Assembly (NCBI GenBank): GCA_002633005.1
Contig: NMRA01000206.1
Location: forward strand, 269,250-333,249
Origin: Phoronis australis
Taxonomy: Eukaryota > Phoronida > Phoronidae
Direction: 5' to 3'
DNA length: 64,000 bases
The notes below the pieces were generated by a model. The model was given only the letters and a program-made list of their open reading frames with translations. It was not told the DNA's origin and searched no databases. The translations under genes were made by a program, and so were the position numbers. Shown here piece after piece: positions 34,001 through 49,000 of this stretch. Each line of letters begins with the position of its first letter. Position 1 is the stretch's first letter.

Positions 34001-37000
34001 TGAACAATACCAGCTTGGTAGTATGCCTGCATGTTATTATTATGTTATTTTTAAGTAATAACACGAATTGAGTAAAATGATTCAACACAGGACAAATACA
34101 AGCCAAGTGAAGTCACAACATTTCATATGTAAAAGTCACAAATGACAAAATTTTCACGTCAGTTTTGGATTGTGGTAAAACAATAAAAGACATGACAACA
34201 CAATTCACAATGAAACTCATAAACCCAAAGCTGCCCTTAAAATATTCTTGTGCCCCCTACACTACTTATTGAGTAGGTTGAAAAGTAAACTGCTTTTGAC
34301 TATAGTCATTCCTTCCTTCATTGGCGGGCATGCTTATTTTTGTGAAAATATTTCATTTTCACAATTCTTTAGTCGTGTTAAAAATAAAATGGAGGCAGTG
34401 TAAGCTAGTGTGATGGGTGCTCGCTTTCTTTACTAGAGGTCCTGGGTTCGAGTCCCACTGGGCCACACTGCTAGACTCTTGAGTCAGGTTTCTAGCTACT
34501 GAGCTCGGTTTTGACTATAAATTAATAATTGCATAAAATGGTTTCAAGCAATCAGTGCAATGGATCCACAAGTGCGGCCTACGCACGTCTGGTACAATGT
34601 GCACCAGACCGCCTGCTATTATTTGTTATTTTAAAAATAAAATGTCTTGTCATTAAATTTCAATTTAGCCTTGTACATAAAAATTTCACCACATTTGTTG
34701 ATGTTGTCTGAAATGTTCATGGCAGCAAATTTTTCTTGAAACAAGTTCTGTTGAACACGACATTCCATCAACTGAGGCCTGACACAAGATCAGCCTACCG
34801 CCAATTAGAGCTGCACTTATCTACTAAGGAAATAAAACAAATGGGCAGGCAAACAAGTTTAAGGGTTCCATATTGTCCCCTTCTCTGTATGATTCTTACA
34901 CAGCGTGTGGTTGTTTTCATCCGATCCATCTCCACAGTTGTCTACTTTATCACACACGCGATAGCGCGGTATACATCGCAGATTACTACAGCGGAACTGC
35001 GTGATCGAGCTACAGTTAATACTGCTACAGATGTCTAATGTTTCGTCAGAGCCATCTCCACAGTCATCATCAGCGTCGCATCGCCACTCAAGCGGGATAC
35101 AAACCTAGAGAACAGTTTCAGGATAATTCTTACTTTATAAATCACGTACATTAAGTGCTCTTAGAACGTTACCTAATTAATGACCTGAATCAATATTACA
35201 CAAACATTTTACCGTGTCCCTTTCAGGATATGAACATCAGTTTTAGCAAAATTATATTGTAAGTGTTCATGTACACAGTTATTTCATTTAATAAGTTGGA
35301 AATTAATGACACCAAAAGGCATTGTCAATAGTAACTTAAATTCTTAACCACTAGATGTCCTCAGATTACTCTGCACCACTCCAAGGCCAAACTCAATTTC
35401 TTTCCAATCCATGTGCACACATACACAAACACACACAGCTGAAGTAATTGATCTAACCTCATAATAGCCCACTATAAAGTCAATAGTACAGTAAAATAGA
35501 TCGAATAAAAATTTTATAAGAACAAAAACACTCTGGTGAGTATAAATAAATGTTATAACATAAAGACTTCTGACACAAACTGAAGCTACACCAGCAATGA
35601 AACAACAAAGGGACAACAGTCTCAGGAGAGACAACAATGCAAAAGGCACAGAGGCCTTCATATGCTGAACCCTGTTTTTGTTTGACTACGCACATTTCAC
35701 ATTGTTGCCAACTTTCCTGAAGTTCCTGTAATTAGACACAGACAAAGGTCAGCTCTTGATACAAGATGGCATCTAATTATGCTGACCTGATCACAACACG
35801 TTTCATTGTATTTTGTATTTAATTTCTCTTCATAAAGTCAACGTTTTATGACATCAAGATGTTTATCGTATTATCACACTACTAGTACCTGTTGCATAAC
35901 TTACACTATTTGAACATTGGAACTGACTGGTTTTACAGTATCTCCCTCCTGGGAACCTTGTCGGACAGTTGGCCTCATCGGATGCATCACGGCAGTCGCG
36001 TACACCGTCGCACACGGTGTTGTCACTCACGCAGTGACCACTGGCACACTTGAACTGACCTGCATTACACTGGTGGGCAGCTGACGGGTAAGAAACATAA
36101 AGCATTTTTTTTCTTTTTCTGCTTTGATCATAGCTAATTGCCAACATAAATTTTCTTAATTGATAAAATTTTCAGTGCTTTCTTTCCTTAGGTTTTTTTG
36201 TTTTCAAAGCTTTTTAACACAATTATTATGAATACCCAGAATTCCTCACAGATGTGGCTAGATGGGGCAACTATCCTAAATAAAAGGTTTTTAGTTAAAT
36301 TTTCACTCACTAGATGTCACGACTATCAAACTTCAACAAGGTGATGATTACCACAAGACCACAATACTTTTTTTTCAAGGTGATATACCATGGTATATTT
36401 ATTGAAGAAAACACAGAACATACAAGAAAAATAATGACAAACCCAGAAATCGTGAAGCATTATATCTGGGTTGTAGACAGTACATAGACGAAAGTGATAG
36501 TTTTACATAGAACTATATACATAAAAGTAGTATCTATATACGTATTCAAATATTTAGATATGCAATTAAGAACATTTTAAAAACAAAAACATGATTGTCC
36601 AGATATGGAAATCAGAAGCAAAAAGATTTTATTTTATAAGCGATGCATAAAAATTTACTAAGTTTGCTTAAGAGGACTTCATTGAAAAAAAAAGGTATAT
36701 ACTCACCAGACACATGAGGAATGTTCAGTCTCTGAACATCACAATTCATAGGTGACTTATACAAGATTCGAGATTTATTTTCAAATTTAAGTGAACTTTC
36801 TTTGCACTACTATAACTTACGACAGTTTTGTTCGTCGCTTCCGTCTTGACAGTCTTCGTCATGGTCACAGATCCATTGCCTGCTGATACACTGGTGATTA
36901 GCACAGCGGTACTCTGACTCGGAGCACTCTCTGTAGAGAGGGGCTGTAATGACAGATAAACATTTTGAAACATAATACTCTAAATCTCCACAAATTACAG

Positions 37001-40000
37001 TTTTGTACTCTTTCTTCAGTTGTACGGGTGAGTTTTAAAATTCTACAACTCAGCAGAGAGCAGAAAAAATCCAGCAGCCACACTCATACCCAGCTAATAA
37101 ACTTTGAGTTACAATAGATTCAGGTGTAGCACCTGATTTAGAGTTTCACTGTATACCACGACCAACACTTTTGACCTCCAGTCTGCCTGCAGTGTTCGAG
37201 ACCAGCCACAAATTGGTACATGGTAGTGTTAACACACTAGCAAAAATTGATAGAGGTATGACCACAGAAATTATGAGTCTGTTCATGGAGTTGATTCTAA
37301 ACCCTGAATTTTCTTGCATGAAGACTTCACAAATAATAACTAACGCAAATATCACAGCCTTGTTCAAAATGTCACACCCTCGTATGACAACATTCAACTT
37401 AGCCTGTGTCAAAGCAAATATGAAGGGCTCATACCTGCCCTTATTGCACACGAGAATAGCAGACAGCTTGTTAAAATAGATTTCTAATTAAAGTCTTATG
37501 ATTGGTAAACTGGAAACCACATTACAACTAAAAGCTCATTTTAAAAAATAACATAAATTACAAAGTGACATGACCGTAAATGGAACAGATTTTCTCACCA
37601 CACATGGCGACATCCTCGTCCGATCCATCACCGCAGTCATCAAAAAAATCGCACATCCAACTCTTAGATATACACTTGTTGTTGGCACATGTGAAGTCTC
37701 CAGTGGGGTGACATGCTGGGCAGTTGGCGGGCAGTTCGTCCGAGTTGTCACGGCAATTGTCGACACCATTGCACAATGTATAGGATGGGACGCAGACATA
37801 GTTGGTGGCACAGTTGAACCAGCCAGCTGGGCACTCAGTTTCAACTAGAAATAATAACATTCTTTATCGTAATCTATTTTGCCCGGGGTACACCACGAGC
37901 TATGTTGCAGAGTAAAACAAGAGGAGGATTGCGAATATTGTCATTTATTATGATGTAAATAGATAAAACTAACTAAGACTCTGCAAGATGGGCATGGACA
38001 AAACGCCATAATGGCAGCACGGGAATGCTGACATCGCCCAAATGCAGAGAACGAAGTACGTAGGTCTTGTAGACGACGAGGTAGGTGGCTGAATGAGAGA
38101 CCACATTGAACTGAACAAAGGAAATATGGGTGACCAATCAGGAGTCGCGTAGAGAAATGTATGAATACAAAAGTAGGCCATTGAGGCTATAAATAGAGAT
38201 GAGTAATGCAAAATAAACCCTAAGGACTGGTCTCAAAATAAAGAGACAAGTGTCAAAATAATGACGATAAATGCATTTAACAAGTTAAATTTAATTAATT
38301 ACGAGACGCATTACGATCCATTTCACACATTAGGCAGACAACAAGTTGGCTTTATTTGAAAACTATAATTGAAGCTTAAGTCAGAGCAACTTATTCAAAA
38401 TAGCATTATGCTTAATTTTGCCCATCTTACAGAGTCTATGTTTTGTACACCACATGTCATAACGATGGAATTTTTCAACCACTCACTTCTCATTTTACTC
38501 TGCAACACAGCCGAAACAGATTCCGATAAATAAAATTTGACTAATTAAAATGTCTCCCTAGGGATTTTTTTCCCTTTAAGGCATTTTCCGTTTCTACCCC
38601 TGGACTACTTGGATATTCCTATACCAACCATACCCCCTTATCTCAGTAGTCAGTTCCATTTCTTTGTTAAGATAGCATCCCTTACTAGAGTGTGCCCCAA
38701 CACTACACAACATGTTTTGCTTTCCTCCAATAATTTTCTGACCCCTCATCCCCGGGTTTTTTCTGTTAACTCTCTGCCATCGTTTGTCTCCATTAGGCCA
38801 TTCAGGCAATTTGCATTTCTTGTATTTTCTTTGTTATAACTGAGAATTGTGTCATTCTAGACTAGGCCACACACACATTTCCTCTTATGCCCGTATTTCA
38901 GAATCATCTTCCACTTTTTTATTTACGTTTTTGCACACACACCATGGTAAATTGAATTTTTGACCACCCACCTACTCTTGAAAATTGAGCGTTCCTTAGC
39001 TTATTGCTCAACATGGGGCTGAGCAGATTATTACATAATCCTCGCCAATTGTTTTGCATATCCAGACCCGTGGTGGAACTATCACCCTCAGTGCTAGGCG
39101 ACCTCATATGATAATTCTTACAAATCCCTACATAAGGGAAATAATTGCCAAGAATGCGAAATAATCTAAAGTTATACAAGTCAACAAATGTGGATAAATC
39201 GCAAGACAACATAACATTGAATAACAATTTACTCGCCAGGTGGAGTGACCTTAATATTGATCCATAAACAGCAACATACCACATCCCTCCTCGTCTGAGC
39301 CGTCGCCGCAGTCGTCATCAGCATCACACTGCCATCTTTTAGGAATACACCGTTTGTTCGTACACGTGAACTGGTCAGCAGAACAGGTACGCGTTGCTGA
39401 AAGACATAACATCAATTATGTTTTTAATAAATCATTGTGCAGAAAAATTGTTCCCATCATGAAAATGAAAAATGTTTCGTCACTTCTCAACTGATATTCC
39501 TCAAGCTGCACAATGTCACTTTGAACTCAAAAGTCCGCCATGACGGATCATTTAATGGAGAGCTAATAATTAAAGCTACTCACTTTTCCTACTGATAAGA
39601 TATAATCAATTGTGAACAAATCTACTGATACCTTTAAATTGATGCATTGCATGATAAATGCAGATGACTGCTACGCTGTAACTAAGTCACCTGCCACACA
39701 ACTACATGTGTTCAAAAGGCACAATGCAATGCACAATGCAATGAATCAAACTTCATGCTCCCGTGCCCAGTTTTTGTGCATTTAGGGAGCATGAATTAAT
39801 TTTTTAAGGTGTTCATGCTTGCAAAATGCACAACCACATTGTGGTATTATAATACTAGATTACAATCACATTGTGGTATTATAATACTAGATTACAACCA
39901 CATTGTGGTATTATAACACTAGATTACAACCACATTGTGGTATTATAATACTAGATTACAACCACATTGTGGTATTATAATACTAGATTACAACCATTAC

Positions 40001-43000
40001 AACACATCGTGACGCTTCACTTACACTTGGGTGTAGTTAGACAAACATCTACAAAACTATAGATTTTAACTCAGTAAATATATTTTCTGCAGAATTTGAA
40101 TTTTGACTTTTAATTAAAATTATCTGCTGTTAAATAGCAAACAAAACTTCAAGAAAGATAAATCTGCAAAACAATGGCTATAAATCATGATCAAATTATG
40201 TTCAATACAAATGCTCAAAATGAAATCTCAAAAACACAGTTACAATTTACTTAATTGCCATTTTGTTTTGTTTTACGCAACTTTTGTTTTTCACAAAAGT
40301 CATGAAATCCATTTTTAAAGCCCTTCATACAGAAGTGTAGAACTTGAAAAAACCCAAACAACATTTTGGAGAATAATGCATGAAGAAAGATATATGAAAG
40401 CTTCATAAAAATCCAATCAGCCATTTCGGAGATCGGTTTTCCGAAGTTTGCCAAATTTGGCCACTTTACAAGCTAGGTACTTACATAACCTTAAGCAGAA
40501 AAAAACTGTAAGCGGAAATGGCAGTCATGACATGGAAATGGTGATACATGACCAGTTCTCGACCTACCACAGTGCTCTACTGCCTCATCAGAACCATCAT
40601 CACAGTCTTCATCTTCATCACACTGCCAGCCGGATGGTATACACTGACCACTGCTGCATCTGAACTGGAAGTCCTCGCACTGTCGACTGTCACAGTTGCG
40701 CTCATCCGAGTTGTCACCGCACTGGTCGATACCATCACAGATCGACCAGGAATACGTGCAGTTGAGATTGTCACATGTAAACTGACCTCGCTGACAAGTG
40801 GACGCCGCTGAAATAAACACCATTGCCATTATTAGTACTTTGATTATTTTAAGCAAATACTGTATGCAATGCATTGAGTGACTCTGCCAAGATGATTAAT
40901 GAACATCTTCATTAAAATACCATGCATGGCTATTGTTTTCCAAGTTTTTGAGACGGGGGAAACAACGCCATAACTCCTTTTGTTGTAACAAGTAGAATGT
41001 AAAAGAAAGGACACCATTGTCATAGTTTTACAAAACATGCCACCTTTACAGCCAGCCCTGGCACTGCACAATAAGTTACTACCACGGTGTGTTATTATGT
41101 CTCATGATATTATTCGTCATCTATCAAGACCAAGATGGCAACTTTTGAAGCATGAAAAGAACTCGTAAACAATATGTTGTGTACTTCATTTGCACTCTGC
41201 TTGCGTGTGCCAGAAGACATCCATTATGTTTTGCATTTGACAACTGTGAATCCCTAGAGAAGCAAGATATTGAATCGCGAGTGTGTTCTACATTGACGTA
41301 ATGCTTTGTCATCAACATCCAAATTGTGAAATGGCATAAAATAAAGTCACATAAAATAAGTAGAAAAACGTCACAGTACTAAGCCATAATGAGCATCCAG
41401 AAGTGGTCAAGTGGCAATTCAGCTAAAACCGCCATTCTCTTGAAAAGTTTAAACTGCCATGAGCTCACCTCCGATATCAAAAAATTCAGTTTTGATTTAC
41501 AAGACTCATTTGGTTTCAATTCATCCCATTCTCACGCTAGGTGACAAGAGATTTCTAGGCTTGGAAAGTTTTTTCCAAGCCTAGAATTCATTCCTTGTCT
41601 AAGTAAAGAACAAGTTAAAACATTTTAAAACCCTAAGAGGCCCAATCAAAAAGTTGTTTTGCGACAGGCTTAATTTACTATAACATTTCAACACATCACA
41701 ATGATTTCTGTGTTTTACATACGACAGTCGTCAGGTTCATCAGAGCCATCTTTACAGTCCTCCTCTCCATCACATNTACTAGATTACAACCACATTGTGG
41801 TATTATAATACTAGATTACAACCACATTGTGGTATTATAATACTAGATTACAACCACATTGTGGTATTATAATACTAGATTACAACCATTACAACACATC
41901 GTGACGCTTCATTTTCACTAGTTGTAGTTAGACAAACATCTACAAAACTATAGATTTTAACTCAGTAAATATATTTTCTGTAGAATTTGAATTTTGACTT
42001 TTAATTAAAATTATCTGCTGTTAAATAGCAAACAAAACTTCAAGAAAGGTAAATCTGCAAAACAATGGCTATAAATCATGATCAAATTATGTTCAATACA
42101 AATGCTCAAAATGAAATCTCAAAAACACAGTTACAATTTACTTAATTGCCATTTTGTTTTGTTTTACGCAACTTTTTATTGTTTTTCACAAAAGTCATGA
42201 AATCCATTTTGATAGCCCTTCATACAGAAGTGTACAACTTGAAAAAAATCCAAACATCATTTTGGAGAATAGTGCATGAAGAAAGATATTTCATGAAAGC
42301 TTCATAAAAATCCAATCAGCCATTTCGGAGATCGGTTTTCCGAAGTTTGCCAAATTTGGCCACTTTACAAGCTAGGTACTACATAACTTTAGCAGAAAAA
42401 ACTGTAAGCGGAAATGGCAGTCATGACATGGAAATGGTGATACATGACCAGTTCTCCACCCACCACAGTGCTCTACTGCCTCATCAGAACCATCATCACA
42501 GTCTTCATCTTCATCGCACTGCCAGCCGGATGGTATACACTGACCACTGCTGCATCTGAACTGGAAGTCCTCGCACTGTCGACTGTCACAGTTGCGCTCA
42601 TCAGAGTTGTCACCGCACTGGTCGATACCATCACAGATCGACCAGGAATACGTGCAGTTGAGATTGTCACATGTAAACTGACCTCGCTGACACGTGGACG
42701 CCGCTGAAATAAACACCGTTGTCATTATTAGTACTTTGATTATTTTAACCAAATACTGTATGCAATGCATTGAGTGACTCTGCCAAGATGATTAATGAAC
42801 ATCTTCATTAAAATACCATGCATGGCTATTGTTTTCCAAGTTTTTGAGACGGGGGAAACAACGCCATAACTCCTTTTGTTGTAACAAGTAGAATGTAAAA
42901 GAAAGGACACCATTGTCATAGTTTTACAAAACATGCCACCTTTACAGCCAGCCCTGGCACTGCACAATAAGTTACTACCACGGTGTGTTATTATGTCTCA

Positions 43001-46000
43001 TGATATTATTCGTCATCTATCAAGACCAAGATGGCAACTTTTGAAGCATGAAAAGAACTCGTAAACAATATGTTGTGTACTTCATTTGCACTCTGCTTGC
43101 GTGTGCCAGAAGACATCCATTATGTTTTGCATTTGACAACTGTGAATCCCTAGAGAAGCAAGATATTGAATCGCGGGTGTGTTCTACATTGACGTAATGC
43201 TTTGTCATCAACATCCAAATTGTGAAATGGCATAAAATAAAGTCACATAAAATAAGTAGAAAAACGTCACAGTACTAAGCCATAATGAGCATCCAGAAGT
43301 GGTCAAGTGGCAATTCAGCTAAAACCGCCATTCTCTTGAAAAGTTTAAACTGCCATGAGCTCACCTCCGATATCAAAAAATTCAGTTTTGATTTACAAGA
43401 CTCATTTGGTTTCAATTCATCCCATTCTCACGCTAGGTGACAAGAGATTTCTAGGCTTGGAAAGTTTTTTCCAAGCCTAGAATTCATTCCTTGTCTAAGT
43501 AAAGAACAAGTTAAAACATTTTAAAACCCTAAGAGGCCCAATCAAAAAGTTGTTTTGCGACAGGCTTAATTTACTATAACATTTCAACACATCACAATGA
43601 TTTCTGTGTTTTACATACGACAGTCGTCAGGTTCATCAGAGCCATCTTTACAGTCCTCCTCTCCATCACATTTCCACAACAGAGGGATACACCGATCGTC
43701 GGTAACGCCGCAGCGGAACTGGAGAGAGGTACAGTTGGCAAAACACGTCCGACTGTCGGGTCCCAGGACAAAGTAGTCTGGGCACATGCATGAGTAGCTA
43801 GCGCCACCTGGTGCGATGAGGCAGAGATGGGAACATCCACCATTGTTGTCCCCGCATGGATTTTTAGCTGAAAATGAGCAAAAAGCTATGATAATTGTTT
43901 TCGGTGATTGGAGCCAGAGTTAGTCCGTGAAGACCACCATCTGGCGGAGTTTATAACCGTAAAATCTCACCAATTTCATACAAAAATTATTTACAAAATT
44001 ACCACTTTCATTTTTCAAGATCTTCACATATTATTGTTAATGTTCACAATTTTCAAAAATATTTTCTAATGGTAGTCAAGGTACAGAGCTTGAACATGGT
44101 AAAGCAATTGAATTCACACTGTTGAGACAGGCCATTCTCTCCCTCCCGTTTCAATTCACAGTCCTGAGACAGGCCATTCTCTCCCTCCCATTTCAATTCA
44201 CACTGTTGAGACAGGCCATTCCTCCCGTTTCAATTCACAAAAGGTACCTAATTTATCTACCTATTTACGAGACAAGACCACTGTTAACAAGAACATGTTT
44301 TATGCGGTTCATGAGGGGTAATATAATTGTGAAGCCCGACTGTTGCTGAAACGGAGGCTGATTGAACATAGTTACCAATTCCCAAGACAAGGTAAATGGT
44401 ATACACAGGGACTTAAAACTGAACAAAATGGAAAAGAAAAAAATATAACAGTAATTCCATTACTACTTTCCATTGGCTTGTTTCAGAAACTGACTGCAAT
44501 ACAACTCAGGTAGTAGCCTTAGCAACATGACTCGACAGCATTACACTTCTGATTTCCACTCACCCTGTGGCTGGGACAGAGGGTGCACCACAATCAGGTC
44601 TTGAGGACTGTGTACAGTGGTGACCAGCGTACTCCTGTTGGTGCCAGTGTATCGGTTGGCTCGTTCCACTGTGAGAGTGTCCCTGTCTGTCCAGTACATC
44701 CAATCACCAAACACGGCAATGCCAGACGGGAAGGGCACAGTCCCCGACATCACCACGTGGCGGTGTTGGCCTGAGAAGTCTACGTACCTGAGGGGTGTAA
44801 AACACAAGCATGGGTTGCATGTAGAATTTAGTAGGTGAACAGTAAACCCAAGATTTGTTCCCCACAAGACATGAGAAAACTATTTTCCGTAGTAGGCAGC
44901 CAAGTTGTATTCATTCCATGTAGAAACATTCACTGCAACTTCAGTTTTTCTGGGGTTAGATAGCAGTCGAGTGTCTGAGCAGGAGGTCCTGGATCCCAAG
45001 AGGATATTACCTATACGTCAAAGTGGACCCTGGAATTGATTCAACTACCTTTCTGAGCAAACTTGGTGTAACCCTATTTTGATACTTGAGCTCACGAGCT
45101 AAACAACGCTCGACTGTACAAATTTTATCCATGAATTCATGTTTTTTGCTTAAAAGCTGTACAAAGGAGAGTAAACAAGGGTGAGCAAGGTGTACAAATT
45201 CATGATTTTTCATGCGATGGGTACAAATCCCAACATTATTTTAGTCATCTCAGATGGATTTATTCTTTATTGACAGTGTGAGAAACCAAAAAATACTGCA
45301 ACACCAACTACATTTTCAAAAAGTACAGAAGAAACAGACACCAGAACAAACTATCCTCCCAATTCAAACAAGGGATTAAGAACTCAATGGCGTACGTTGG
45401 TTTGGAAGAGGAAAAATGTCAACCAAGAATGTAAAACTAGACAGCAGAGCATTGTTTACACCAGATGTGACAAAGACATTGACACCAAGTGTTGACATGT
45501 CCACTTGTTTAATCACTCACTCAATCATATTCAGATGACCGTCACACCACCAGATGTTCCCTGTTATGTAATCAATGGTCAGTGCAGTTGGCCAGCCAAG
45601 ACCAACCTCCACAAGCTTTGTGCGTGATGTCCCATCCATACCCATACGCCCTATGTATGGTGACAGGCCCCAGTCGGTCCAAAACACATACCTGAGGGGA
45701 CAAAGTTATGGTATAAGTGAATTGATTAAGATGGCGAGAAGGAAATTTCAAAAAAATGGTCAATCCTAAAAGATCATTTACTTCCAGAACAAGATTCAAC
45801 ATAGCCAAGAATGGCCGCTCGAAAATACGAGTAACCACATATTTGCCACTCGTATTCCCAGATTTGAACTTTCTTGTGAAAAGTGGCAACAAAAAATACC
45901 CAAATGTCGGTCCGGCACCTGCTCGACCAAAACAAGAGAGGTCAATTTTCTACTCAAATTTTACTTTTCCCACTTGTATGTTTGAACGTTTATGCCGAGC

Positions 46001-49000
46001 CCTGCATAAGATAAGTCTCACCTAATTGGACTTTTCTCAGATTAGAAAAAAAATCATGAACTGGCAGTTTGTAAATGTTGACGACTGAACTTGACAGTTT
46101 AAAATCCATAGGTTGACAATTAATGTGCAAAAGCAGACATGACTGTCAGCTAGTTGAGAATAGCCTGGTTCAAATCTGAAGCACTAGATGGAACCAGTTG
46201 TCATAAGAACACAGTGCTAGTATCATACCCCTTGAGTGGATGTACAACGACAGACTCTGGATTGGACATGTCCGTGCTTGCTAACGTCAGCACCTTGGTA
46301 CCGTTGAGTTCCGACACTAACATAGCCTTCAGTGAAAAGTCCACCCAATACAACTTCCTGTGTAACAGAGAGGACATGTGAGTGGAAGAGTAATAAATCT
46401 TCAAAGCAGATATCAACTCACAATCCATCAAAACAATTTTTAATTTAGATCACTTAGCATTTTGAAATTGGCCTCAAATTATTCTTTTGTAAAAATAACT
46501 GTGATGTCTTTCTTGGAAAGAACTGACAAATTGTTATTGCATGAGATCATATGCTCTACAAGTTGACTTGTGTCAACGTGCCGCCATTTTGTGCACTGCA
46601 TAAGCCTACAGTCATGTAGTCTCAAGGAATAACAAATTGTCAGTTCTTTGCAACTTCAAACATCATTTCTCATTCACGTCAGAAGCAAGTTGGGAACAAT
46701 TGAATAAAGTACCAAGTGGGCTAAATCATAAGGTAGTTTTTTTGACAGAATGCAAGTTAATACCAACCATAAACAAAAGGTGCAGCCAGATACCATGTCA
46801 TAAGTACAACACCAATGACAAAAAAAGAGGAAAAATTTCAAAGTGATGTATAGAAATATTTTTTGTCTAAGCTTGTAAAATTTAAGTGAAATAAATGGTT
46901 TTGCATGAATAAACTCAAAGTAAGGATGAAAAAGAGACGGAAAAAGAGAAAACTAGAAATCAAATAAAAGGAAATCAAAAACAAAAAATAGGAAATTCTC
47001 TTAAAATGCACAAGAAATGTTTGTTAGAAGAAAAGATATAAGGAAATTTGACTATCATGTTGTCAATCAGAGTTTAAGGACTAAAATGAAATGAGAGTAT
47101 GACATCGCTGAAAATGAATTTCATATAATTTGTGTGATCAACATCAAATTATGATTAATACATTTATACTCTGCGGATGAATCAATATAATGCAAATATA
47201 TTTATTTACTAAATGTACAATCCAAGCAAGACTGATCACAGCTAAATACACTATCCATAAAATTTCAACAATAATTGTAACCAACTCCAATACCTTCCAA
47301 TCCAGTCAACTGCGAGACCACGAGGAGCAGGGGCAATGTTCTTCACCAGTGTAGTTTTGTTAGTACCATTCCAGGCCATACGGCCAACATTAGATGCCCC
47401 TAAATCTGTATAATAGATCATCTTCTCGGCCATGTCTACATCAATAGCACCAACGAAGCCAAAACCCTGGGCCACGAGTGAGTACGAGTTTCCGTCCATC
47501 GTTAAGTTGCGAACGTAATATCGATTCCCAAACAATAGGTAAGGGTCGATGTCTGTGTAAACAGGATTAATATCGGGATTAATATAGGAATTAAAATGTT
47601 TGTCTTATCTGGGTAGAAAGAGATGGAACAAACGTGCATTTGTCATCGAATGACATACATCCAACTTAAAACTCTTTAGTGTTGTGCGAGCACAAAAAGC
47701 TCTAACATGATCCATTATCAAATCTTCATTCAACAAGGTGGGATGACTTGACAATGGCATAACGTATTACTTTCTTTCATCTAAAAATTTTGCGACACAT
47801 CTGGCTTTTGGCGTGAATCAATACACGATCCACTGAATAACAATCAGGGACATGACGGCATGCGGGATGAGTGAAAAGATAATATGGGGTAAAAATTGCA
47901 TATGGACAAGTAGGTTAGTGCAATATAAGTGCTACCTAACAACACAAGACTACATCCCACAAGAGCATTCACAGTCGAACCCACGAGAGCTATATTACAT
48001 ATTCCCAAGTTTCAGCTGTTCGTTAGACAAAGCCAAACTCAGTCCATGATGTCTCTAGTATTGTGCGTACTCACTGTCAACTTTTTTGCAGACTCGGTCA
48101 TCAGACGGTTCCTTCTGGTACCCCTCGCCACACTTACACGTGTAAGAGCCGAGGGTGTTGACACACAGCTGGCTACAGACACCGGCTATAGTTTGACACT
48201 CGTTCACATCTGCAATAAAATAAGACAAACTAGCAAAGACCGGCTATTATAGCTTAATGTTTGAAACTGAGCTGTTGTCAAGTTCCTTCAACAGTCCTGT
48301 TCTTCAGCAGTTTCACAAATGACATCATGCCAATAAACATTGATCACAGAATCTGGAAAACTAATTCACCGAATGCTCCATTACAGGACAGTCAGGGAAC
48401 TAAACATATAACTTGCCGTTCACAAGATCTCTCATTACTCACCTCGACAAGATTGCATGTCTGTCTGCAGCTGGAACCCAGGATGACAGTCGCATCTGTA
48501 ACTGGTCACCGTGTTGATGCAAATATGTTGGCAGTATGCAATATTAGTGGAATTGTCACATTCGTTTACATCTGGAATCGTAAAAACGATAAAATGAATA
48601 TTTATTTTAAAAATGACCTCTAATTGCATCAAGGGTATGAATCTCTAGGATGGGCTGAGTAATTATAATACCCCCACTCTCTATTATGAGCATCCCATTA
48701 TGTTCTTCCCAAGTTGCTTTGAGGTGGTGATGTAGTAACATCATTTCTAAAATCTAAAGAACTATTTACACCACCTTGTAGCCTATTTACATTCATTTGG
48801 CACGATGTTTCGGTCGGTCATTTCTCCTGCCATCTCCAGGTGTTACAACATTCTTAGAAGAACAGGNACTCAGTGGTGTATGGTACACTCAATGGTGTAT
48901 GGTACACTCAGTAGTGTATGGTACACTCCGTAGTGTATGGTACACTCAATGGTGTGTGGTATACTCAGTGGTGTATGGTACACTCAGTGGTGTAAGGTAC

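Larger units (their letters stand above)
39885..43671. repeat. 1.89 kb tandem duplication joined by one N (probable haplotype duplication)
   Basis: About 39885-41775 and 41777-43671 are near-identical over their full length, offset by 1892-1896 bp, with scattered substitutions and short indels. The N at 41776 cuts an LRP2 exon after CCATCACAT and restarts inside the 32 bp array. Both copies carry the two-repeat LDLa exon; only the distal copy has a complete EGF-LDLa exon. Confidence 0.85.

Noticed and set aside
39831-39990. CRISPR-like regular array
   Set aside because: Units are contiguous tandem copies without unique spacers, in an animal intron.
40568-42703. Genuine exon duplication giving 13 LDLa repeats
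   Set aside because: The truncated exon and N at 41776, allele-like divergence and the conserved count of 11 point to an assembly duplication, although phases would permit it.
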